Origin: Prorocentrum cordatum
Lineage: Eukaryota; Sar; Dinophyceae; Prorocentrales; Prorocentraceae
Assembly (NCBI GenBank): GCA_963575745.1
Contig: CAUYUJ010018871.1
Location: 159,501-223,500 of the forward strand
Length of the DNA stretch: 64,000 bases
Reading direction: 5' to 3'
Shown: positions 56,076 through 64,000 of the stretch, piece after piece
Layout: each line of letters opens with the position of its first letter
Numbering within the stretch: the stretch's first letter is position 1
Made by a program: the position numbers and the translations under genes
The notes under the pieces: model-generated
What the model saw: the letters and a program-made list of their open reading frames with translations, nothing else
What the model was told of the DNA's origin: nothing
Database searches by the model: none

Positions 56076-56142
56076 CTCATTTGCAATTCGTGGCCAGAAT
56101 TGGAAATGACTGGAATTACAAATGACCGGAATTACAAATGAG
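56076..56142. repeat. Satellite border motif, shared with 27808-27856
   Basis: Both sides of the satellite carry CATTT-x-x-ATTCGTGGCC-x-GAATTG followed by ATGAC-x-GGAATTA-x-AAATGA. This is an inverted-repeat-like phrase in the same orientation, once on the left and with an extra half on the right. Confidence 0.7.
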
Positions 56143-56224
56143 TGCTCTGTACGTGCAGCTTTGACCTTGTCCAAGGCTGGGGTTGGCTAGAACCTAAACG
56201 CGCGCGAAGCGCGCGCGAAGGTTC

Positions 56225-56762
56225 TAGAATATAGTATAATACAACATAACAAAACATAGTATAATATAATATAATGTAATACCATATAATATAGTATCAT
56301 ATAATATAATATAATATAATATAATATGATATGATATATTATAATTCAATATACTATATTATAATATAATATAATATAATATAATATGATATGATATAGT
56401 ATATTTCAATATACTATAATATAATGTGATCTTATACACTATAATATAATATAACATAATATAATATAATATAATATAATATAATATAGCATAACATAAC
56501 ATACTATGATATGATATAATATAATATAATATATAGTAGAATGTATTAGGTTATGATATGGCATAATATAATGTAATAGTATACCATATAATATTGTATA
56601 ATATAATATATCATAATATAGTATAACAGAATGTAATATAATATAATATAACATAATATAATATAATATAATATAATATAACATGATATGATATTATATG
56701 ATATAATATAATAGAATATAATATAATACAACAGTATACAATATTATATAGTATAATATAAA
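56225..56762. repeat. (TAATA)n-type AT-rich tract
   Basis: About 540 bp of ATAATATAAT steps with almost no G or C, abutting the truncated LINE. Open frames are Ile/Tyr only. Confidence 0.95.
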
Positions 56763-58355
56763 CTAAAGAAGTTGAAGAAGCGTAAAGCTTGTGCTGAAGA
56801 TGGCGTGGTCGCAGAAATGCTACTGGAGAGCGGAAGCCCCATGCTGGATGCCATAGCGGAGCGCTTTTGCAACGTTTTGAACGGCAGCGAAGACATACCC
56901 AAGACGTGGCGTACATCCAAGATCGTGGTTCTATTCAAAAAGGGTCTCGAAACGCAACCCAAAAACTACCGACCAATTGCAATCATCCCAGTTTTGAGCA
57001 AGTTGCATAGTGCAATATTGTTACACCGCATGGCAAAGATATTGGAGGGGGCACAAACCCCAGAGGAAATGGGTTTCCGAAAGGGGTACGCGTGCGGGGA
57101 TTTGGTACATTGCATGATAATGATCAGCGAGAAAGCAATAGAATGGGGAGAGACGGTTTGAATTGCTTCTATAGATTTGGGAAAAGCCTTCGATAAAGTC
57201 ATACTTTCTGCAGTTTTACATGGTCTACAATCAATTGGCGTGAATGACATCGACGTGGAGGCGATCCGGGCGATCTACCAGGAGCAAGGCGCTTACATTC
57301 AACTTGACGCACACACCAAGAGCCGCTACTTTCAAATCCTGCGGGGAGTCCGGCAAGGAGATCCACTGTCTCCGGCTCTTTTCGCCAACACAATCAGAGA
57401 AGCCATGAAGCCCCTGAAGGAGGAGTGGGAGAAGAGAGGCTACGGCACCATCATCGGGAGCAACGTGTTGGGGGAGAACAGGATGACGTACGCCATGTTC
57501 GCCGACGACACGACCATCGTGGCTAAGTCAAAACGCGTGCTGGGGAAAATGTTTGCTTCTATCAAACAAGAACTTGCGAAGGTAGGGCTTCAAATGAATT
57601 CTGGGAAGTGCAGCGTACAATGCGTGGGAAGAGAAGCGTACTCTGGGGAGCATGTCAAATTGGCGGGCGATAGATATCCGTTATGCAGTTGCAATGAAGG
57701 CTTTAAAGTGCTTGGCGCAATGATCACACTGAACGGGAATACCAACGCGGAGTTTGAGCACAGACTAAGAGCAGGATGGGCCAAGTTCTCCAGCCTCAAT
57801 GACATGTTGATGAAACGGGACGCCTCGCAGATCAGACGGCTTAAACTATTCGAAGCGACTGTTTCCAAGACTGTCTTGTGGTGCGCAGAGTCGTGGAAAC
57901 TTACCGTGACACAAAAAAGGCGCTTACGAAGCACACGGAGAATAATGCTACGCCGGATGGTGGGCCCAAGGCGACGACCCGACGAAGAGTGCATCAGTTG
58001 GATCAAGCGGTCCACCCATGCCGCAGAAAGCATGGCCAAGCAAGCCGGTTGTCAATGTTGGGAAGAGAGTTATCTCAAAGTAAAGTGGCGCTGGGCAGGA
58101 AAGATTGCAAACATGGCTGTGGACCGGTGGGCCCGGAGGACCACCGAGTGGAGAGACAACGTCTGGTGGAGGGAACAATCCAGAGGAACGGCCGCCTGTC
58201 CGATCCGTTCGCGCCCGGGGCGGTTTTCAAGATGGGAGGATGATTTGGTTTTGTTCGCTCGTGAGAAGCATTGGGAGTCGTGGGTATCTGCTGCGCAAGG
58301 CGCAGAAGTATGGTCTGATTACGAGAGCGAGTACGTGCAATTCTCATGGAGGTGA
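56763..58355 (+). pseudogene. 5'-truncated LINE reverse transcriptase
   Basis: One frame covers the whole stretch except for a TGA at 57159-57161. Motifs: PKTWRTSKIVVLFKKG (about 56898), NYRPIAIIPVLSKL (about 56964), motif A ASIDLGKAFDKV (about 57165), motif B GVRQGDPLSPALF (about 57346), motif C YAMFADDTTIVA (about 57490), then a thumb and C-terminal region with a W...RRIMLRRMVG-type segment common in LINE ORF2 proteins. The endonuclease is missing; homology begins abruptly at the AT-rich tract, as expected for 5'-truncated insertions. It differs in sequence from the other two LINEs and is less GC-rich. The single stop suggests recent decay. Confidence 0.88.
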
Positions 58356-58564
58356 CGAGGCGCACCATATTTTCCACATTCGTGATCCGCCAGTGTCCCT
58401 CTTGCCTCTGTCGCCTCCTCCTACTCCGCACAGGCACTGAATCGCCATGCGTATGTTGCAGCATGTTCCCGGTCCTCTCAGAGGGCCAGCGCGCTACAGG
58501 CGCGCCTGCCTCCCTTGCAGGGACGCCGGCCCTTCCCGGCGACGGCGGTTTCGTTCGTTCGTTC

Positions 58565-58698
58565 ATAATATAAAATAAAATATACACACATGTATCTGTC
58601 TGTCTGTCTGTCTGCATGCATGCATGCATGTTTGTATGTTTGTATGCATGCATGCATGTAAGTGTATATGTGTATATATGTATGTATATATATACATG

Positions 58699-58740
<42 letters not shown>

Positions 58741-58745
58741 GTATC

Positions 58746-58788
<43 letters not shown>

Positions 58789-58790
58789 CG
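58565..58790. repeat. TCTG, CATG and AT microsatellites
   Basis: (TCTG)n, then TGCATGCA and GTATGT steps, then two pure (AT)n blocks ending near 58784. No gene. Confidence 0.9.
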
Positions 58791-58879
58791 GGGGACAGGG
58801 ACACGGGGGCCCGGCCCAGCAGCCTTGGTCCTCCATGGGGGTGCTGGGCCGCCCATGCAGGCCCGCATGCTTGTTTGGG

Positions 58880-59410
58880 GCCCGGGAAGCGGCCAAGACG
58901 GCCCCCCAACGGCCCCGAATCGGCCCAAGATCGCTCTTAGATGCCCAAGGCGGCCCCAAGACAGCCCAAGAGGCCTCCAAGACGGCCCAAGAGGCCTCGA
59001 AGAAGCGCCCCAAGAAGGCTCCAAGAGGCCAAAACTTTTGATTTTCCATAGGACAACGTGCATTTTTGCATACATGACTTTGCGGCCTTCACGGCGTTGA
59101 AGACGGTCCAAGAGGCCCCCGAAACCGTCCAGAGAAGGCCCAAGAAGCTCCCAAGAGGCGCCCAAGACGGCCCAAGAGGGCGCCAAGACGACCCAGGCGG
59201 CTCCCACGACAGCCCAAGAGGGCCCCAAGTCCGCCCCAAGAGGAGCCCAAGAGGGGGAGCCCGACCCAAAAAGGCCCCAGGAGGCTCCCAAGAGGCCCCA
59301 AGAGGCCCCCAAGAGGGCCCCAAGAGGCTTCCAATAGGGCCCCAAGAGGCCCAAAAGAAGCCCCAGAGGGTCCAACACGGCGCCCCCCAAGAGGTTTCGA
59401 ACCTGCCTCC
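58880..59410. repeat. CCAAGAGG-rich dispersed repeat
   Basis: Irregular repetition of GGCCCCAAGAGGC/AAGACGGCCCAAG, related to the family at 26.0-27.2 kb, including an internal AACTTTTGATTTTCCATA phrase at about 59033 comparable to GTTGATTTTCAT there. No gene supported. Confidence 0.75.
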
Positions 59411-59419
59411 AAAGCCCGC

Positions 59420-60425
59420 GAGAGGAGGAGGAGGAAGAGGACGTTTCTCCCCCTCATCATCCTCCGCATTCTCCTCATACCTCCTTCTCCTGTTCCTTCC
59501 TCCTCCTCGCCCCCCTCCTCCTCGTCGTGTTCCTGCTCCAACCTGTTCCATCATTCTCCCCTTCATCCTCCTCATCCTCGTCGTCACCCTCCTCCTGATC
59601 CTCCTCCTGCTCTTCCCTCCTCCTCCTCCTCTTCTCCTCCCTCCTCCCTCCCCTTCCTGATCTTCATCTCACCCTTTTCTTGCCTCATCCTCCCTCCCCC
59701 TCATCCTCTGTCCTCCCCCTCTTCCTCCTCCTCCCTCCCCCCTCCTCCTCCTGCCCCTGGTAGACTGACATCAAGGTTTAAGGGGGGCTGAGCCTGTCAG
59801 CGTGATCTTCGCTGTGCGGGTGTCCACGTTGATCTTTGTTGGGGCGGGGGGGCAGGATCCCCCCCCCCCCCCCGGGGGCGCAACAAGCTAGCACCAGAGC
59901 GCGCGCCTGGGAAGGGGTCCCTGCTCGGCTCATCGGCCACGTTGCCAGGACAGACGCGCGCCTCGAACATTGAGCCCCGACGGTGGGGGATTGGACACGG
60001 TGGGTTAGCGCAAGCCTGGAGCCCTCTAGCGGCTTGCGCGGTGTTCCGTGGACTGTCGTGAGAGGCATCTCGCGGGCCTCCTGGAGGCAGGTTCGAAGCC
60101 TCTTGGGGGACGCCGTGTTGGACCCTCTGGGGCTTCTTTCTGCTTCCCCCATCCTCATCCTCCTTCCTCATACCCTTTCCTCCTCCCCCCTCCTTCTCCC
60201 GCATCCTCCCTTCTCCTCCTCCTCCTCCTCCGCCTCCTCCTCCTCCTCCTCCTCCTCCTCATCCTCCTCCTCACCCTTCGCCTCCTCAACCTCCTCCTCC
60301 TCCTCCTCCTCCTCCTCCTCCTCCTCCTCCTCCTCCTCCTCATCCCCTTCATACTTCTCCTTCATCCTATCTCTTCCTCCTCCTCCTCGTCCTCCGCTGT
60401 CTCCTCCCCCTCCTCCTCCCGTAGC
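59420..60425. repeat. CCT/CTT-rich tracts with a GC-rich middle
   Basis: (CTC)n and (TCC)n blocks at about 59420-59760 and 60140-60425 flank a mixed stretch at 59760-60140 that has a C run at about 59860. I see no gene in any part. Confidence 0.8.
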
Positions 60426-60631
60426 CATTTTGGCTCAAGGTCCCAAGTTCCTCAGGGGAACAAGTGGATACCGCTAGTCCGCGGCGGGCAAGACCCTTGA
60501 GGTCTGGCAGCGTTTGTCATCGATCCGCGCTCGGGCTGGTGGGTAAACGGAGGCATTTCCCATTCCTGCCCGCTCGAACGCCCAGAGTTCCCTTCCATTC
60601 TACACTTTTGTTCGCCTCCTGCTGGCAGTTC

Positions 60632-61957
60632 ATGCTGAGCGATGATGCCCCTGAGCTCGGCCGCAGCAGCAGAGGAGATCGCGTCCGTCGACGACGTAAG
60701 GAAGATAAGGCTCGTCGTCGCCGAGGCCAGCGACGCCAGTCGTCATCGTCGGATTCTAGCAGCAGGAACTCTGAGCATTGTCATCGCGACGCACGTGCCG
60801 ACGACCGCTGTGATACAGGCAGCCCTTCTCCTGGCGCCGGCGCTCACCGTGGTCCTGGCGCTGTGGACTACCCGCGACCCACGTCGAGCATCGCGAGGGC
60901 GCCTGCGACTGCGACCACGTCTCCCGAGCATGAAGAACACGGCGGACGAGCTGATCACCTACAGGGGGCGGACCTTCAGGCATCTACGATTGCTGGTGGC
61001 CTGGCCTTCCCTGCGGAGACTCACGGCGGCGCCGCTCCTGACTCCGCCGCAAGCGAGCGCCCTGCTGCAGACGGGATTGAAGCTGCGGTCATGGCTGCGT
61101 TCTCGCAACAGATGGATGGAGTGCGCATTGAGTCCAACAGCATCATGGACCTCGCGCATCGGGACATGCGCACTACCGTGGTGGACCTCTTGCAGCCGCA
61201 GGCGGCACGCTTGGACACCCACGACAGCGAGATTCATCAGCTGCAACAGCGGACTGCAGCTGTTGAAGCGCAGCAAGGTGCTCTTCGTGCTGGCATGGAC
61301 GTGGTGCAACGTCCCCTGGCTCAGGCGAGGGATGCAGAGTCTGGCGGAGTGGTCTTGGTGCGATTGGCCTCGCGCGACAGACCCCCTGATCCGAGTGTCT
61401 TCAGGATCGGCTGCGCCCAAGCAACCTGTGACGGCGAGGTCAAAAACGGCATCTCGCCGTGGCTCAGGGAAGCGGGCATCACCGACGACCAGATTGAGAT
61501 CCTTGGCCAGAGCCCAGGCAAACAATTCTTTCTTCATCTTCATGGGGGTGCCCCTGGCGTTGCACGAGCGACCAAGCTTGCACAGCACCTCCAGTTACCT
61601 GGGGGGACCTGGCGGCGCTTCACAGCAGTGGCTATCAGCGGCGCGACCGACGCGCTGTACATCAACCCAGACAAGTCCCCCAAGCAAGTGCGAAAAGAAA
61701 TGCAGGCTAAACGATTATTGCCATCCCTTCAACGACATTATCCAGACAGAGAATGGCGGCTACTCCGAGCACGTGGTCTCATCAGCGCCGACACGATCCC
61801 CATTGTTGAGGTCCTCCCCCAAGGTGCGAACGAAGCTACTAAATCGGCATGGTCCCCGACTGGGGCGGCGCAACTTGGTATCAATATCCAGCAAATGGCA
61901 GATGATTTCAGGCAACAGTTCTCGGGTGCGGACTCTTCAGCTTGGACTTCCTCCTAG
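60632..61957 (+). CDS. Third LINE, ORF1 protein (441 aa)
   Basis: ATG at 60632 (MLSDDAPELG). Residues about 10-60 are Arg/Lys/Ser-rich. Residues about 165-225 form a likely coiled coil (heptads around LDTHDSEIHQLQQRTAAVEA). Residues about 235-400 resemble the RNA-binding and C-terminal domains of LINE ORF1 proteins (GGVVLVRLASRDR..., YINPDKSPKQVRKEMQAKRL). Such proteins coat the LINE RNA. It ends just before the endonuclease motif of ORF2. Intact in this copy. Confidence 0.75.
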   Translation: MLSDDAPELGRSSRGDRVRRRRKEDKARRRRGQRRQSSSSDSSSRNSEHCHRDARADDRCDTGSPSPGAGAHRGPGAVDYPRPTSSIARAPATATTSPEHEEHGGRADHLQGADLQASTIAGGLAFPAETHGGAAPDSAASERPAADGIEAAVMAAFSQQMDGVRIESNSIMDLAHRDMRTTVVDLLQPQAARLDTHDSEIHQLQQRTAAVEAQQGALRAGMDVVQRPLAQARDAESGGVVLVRLASRDRPPDPSVFRIGCAQATCDGEVKNGISPWLREAGITDDQIEILGQSPGKQFFLHLHGGAPGVARATKLAQHLQLPGGTWRRFTAVAISGATDALYINPDKSPKQVRKEMQAKRLLPSLQRHYPDREWRLLRARGLISADTIPIVEVLPQGANEATKSAWSPTGAAQLGINIQQMADDFRQQFSGADSSAWTSS

Positions 61958-61959
61958 CA

Positions 61960-63021
61960 GGCGACGGTTACCTCGGGGGGTTGAACAGCATGGAACGCAA
62001 GAGCTTCGTCTCGTCAGCTGGAATGCCAGGGGTCTATGCTGCTACAATCACAAACACCGTCGGCAGAAGCTCGCCAAGCTAATACATATTCTCATGTCTC
62101 GCCGCATCATTTTGCTCCAAGAAGTGCACGACAATCAAATTAATTTGGAGGCCCTGTTAAATCAATTCAATATCAGATACAAGCCCTTCTATTCTGGCCA
62201 TGTGGAAGGTTCTGATGAGAACGGCATTTTTGCCAGCCGAGGAGGGATCGCGATCATTGTTCCCTGGCACGATGATCAAACATTGGCTCAACTATCCCCC
62301 GATGTCGCGCCCGTCTTCGACCACCATATACGTGCTCACGACCGCATTCAACACCTTGCTGTGCGCAACCCCATCTCTGGCAAAGAGGTGCGAATTATGA
62401 ATGTTCACAATTGCCAGATCTCACGTGATCAACGAAACGCAGTTCGGCAACGGTGGTGCTCAAATGTAACACGGGCTCAACATGGCGAACTCTCGCGCCT
62501 CTTCCTTGCGGCTGGAGATTTTAATGTGAGTGACGCGGTCAATCAGTCGCTGCTCTTTCCCCAACGTCACCAAGCCCGTCGTTCGCAGGATGGTCGGGCT
62601 TCCCAGGGTGAACCTTGTTGGCGCGACCTCTTCTCGAGGGGCATGCCGGAGCTCGGGAGCCCCCTTGCCGACGCACTACAGCCGAGACACAGAGACGCTG
62701 AGCGCCATCGACCGCGTGTTCATCTCCCTCAGCTCGCATTTCGCCACTGACTGCGACGCCGCGCTCGACGTCGTTCACGAAGCGCCTCGTCTGTCCGACT
62801 GGGCCCTTTCGGGCCATGCGATCATTCGCATGAAGTTGGCCCCGAAGAGGCCTCCGCCGCAGGACATGTGCACCATCCCGTCGGGCATATTCAAAGTACC
62901 GCGCTTCCGAGAGCTCCTGCAGAACTGCATTGACGCGGCCCACCTCGACCAGCTGGAGACAGGACCCAAGTGGGCCAGGATGAAGGAGCTCATGCACATG
63001 GCTGTCAATCACACGCGATGA
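61960..63021 (+). CDS. Third LINE, ORF2 endonuclease part
   Basis: APE-type endonuclease. LRLVSWNARGL starts at about 62004, then IILLQEVHDN (Glu), GGIAIIVPW, IMNVHNCQ and AAGDFNVS (GDFN at about 62515). The frame then shifts in the C run near 62660. The next frame gives PTHYSRDTETLSAIDRVFIS and SDWALSGHAIIR, with the final Asp/His pair as SGH. It ends at 63019-63021, where coding continues in the third frame. No ATG near the domain start, so ORF2 may be reached by frameshift or reinitiation from ORF1. Confidence 0.82.
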
Positions 63022-64000
63022 GGTGCAGAAGGGGCCCCTGCCGCCTGCTGGCACTGGGGCGGCGGAGATGACATGCATGACGCTGCGGGCGATTGCTCGG
63101 GCGGCACGGCGGCAAGACGCGCGCCTTGCTCATCTGCTGCGCGGGTCGTCGCCGCTGGCCGAGAAGTACTTCCAGATCGATCGCGACAACCTGGTATATC
63201 TCGCGCACCAGTCGGAGCACCGCGAGCTCGTGATGCGGACCAACCAGGAGCGCTTTGATGAGGTGGCACAGCAAGCAGCGAGAGCTGCAGCGAGACGACC
63301 CCGCCCTGGACAGGGAGATGGTCACCCCTCGGGCCCCACGGACGAGGTCAAGATCCAGCAGACTTCGACGCGGCAGGCGCTGGCGTGGAGTCCGACCAGG
63401 CGCCGACTCATCCTCCACGGCGTGAAGCACATGCAGGACGGGAACATCGAAGTTGAGCGCAACGCGTTCGCCATGGCCCGCCTGATCAAGCAGCAATGGG
63501 GGCCCGTCTTCGCGGAGACCACGCGGTCTGAGGCTGCGATTTCTGAATACCTTGACACTCATCTCCCACCCATTCCCTTTAATGATCTCCCGCTCCCAAA
63601 TCCTGAAGATCTCGCGAAAGCTTTGAGACGCGGGCGCCCCCCCCCCCCCCCTGGCCCTGATCGGCCCCCGTGCGACGCGTGGAGAGCCGCCCCAGCTGCC
63701 GCCGAGATCTTATACGAGGTGATGTTACGGGTTGTCGCGGGCGAGAGCCCTGTCGAGGGGTTAAACCACTCTAACTTCGTTTTTATTCCAAAAGGTGAGG
63801 ACCCCGCCGACCTCACTGAGTGCGTTCGTGGTGCGGGCTGCCTCAGGCCCCTCAATTTAAAGGACACCGACAGCAAAGCCCTCGCCCAAACCGCCAACAC
63901 TCACCTAGCCCGAGCCGCCAAGAAACATGTTCATGAAATTCAGCAAGGCTTCATTAACGGCCGTAACTTCGGGTCTCACATCATAACCCTAGACGCTGAG
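63017..64000 (+). CDS. Third LINE, ORF2 linker and start of the reverse transcriptase (partial)
   Basis: Open frame from 63017 (DEVQKGPLPPAGTGAAEM) through a helical linker to a 14-bp C run at about 63638. After it, sequence in a shifted frame has the early RT motifs: LNHSNFVFIPKGEDPADL and RPLNLKDTDSKALA, then QQGFINGRN, the usual lead-in to motif A. It is cut by the window end at ITLDAE, just at motif A. Confidence 0.78.

Noticed and set aside
56439-56731. Minus-strand Ile/Tyr-rich frames
   Set aside because: Pure consequence of the TAATA-type AT repeat.

Overview
The window looks like nuclear DNA of a dinoflagellate. Every convincing gene lies on the + strand. Much of the sequence is satellite and simple repeat, and there are three non-LTR retrotransposons. 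One of them carries a DNA cytosine methyltransferase, a combination described before in Symbiodinium. One predicted intron has GA-AG ends, a donor type known from dinoflagellates. I cannot name the species.

Layout. 1-1.25 kb: simple repeats and a probable PP2C-phosphatase exon. 1.5-17.1 kb: a very long, frame-broken LINE with a Pro-rich ORF1 that includes a RING-like finger, then a C5-cytosine methyltransferase, an APE-type endonuclease and a reverse transcriptase. 17.1-30.15 kb: tandem and dispersed repeats, ending in a GC-rich satellite built on a palindrome (ACACGCAGA-a-TCTGCGTGT). 54.16-55.99 kb: the same satellite resumes. 56.2-58.4 kb: AT-rich DNA and a 5'-truncated reverse-transcriptase pseudogene. 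60.6-64.0 kb: another LINE (ORF1, endonuclease, start of reverse transcriptase), cut by the window end.

The main discovery is at 30,153-54,155. A 24.0-kb DNA transposon with perfect 29-bp terminal inverted repeats sits in the satellite and is flanked by a TA duplication. Uninterrupted satellite copies in the same window show the empty site with one TA. The element encodes a pogo/Tc1-mariner-like DDE transposase, which agrees with TA targeting. That transposase is apparently joined, across a short GA-AG intron, to a protein with an OTU-protease-like signature. It also carries at least six other mostly intact + strand genes: two related to the endonuclease/exonuclease/phosphatase (EEP) fold (one apparently without the GDxN motif), a small predicted membrane protein, and several proteins I do not recognise. 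Palindromes with 10-bp arms lie just inside both ends and, with the centre base flipped, at 42.1 kb.

The element is also filled with more than 50 copies (counted by eye) of a small hairpin, CCGC-AGCA-GCGG. The outer stem sequence differs from copy to copy but stays self-complementary. The copies occur in all three reading frames and between genes, all with AGCA on the + strand, and I saw none in the 40 kb outside the element. Internal duplications (a 5' leader placed before two genes, and a tandem two-gene unit in which opposite partners have decayed) show active rearrangement. I know of no described element like this, but I could not search databases.
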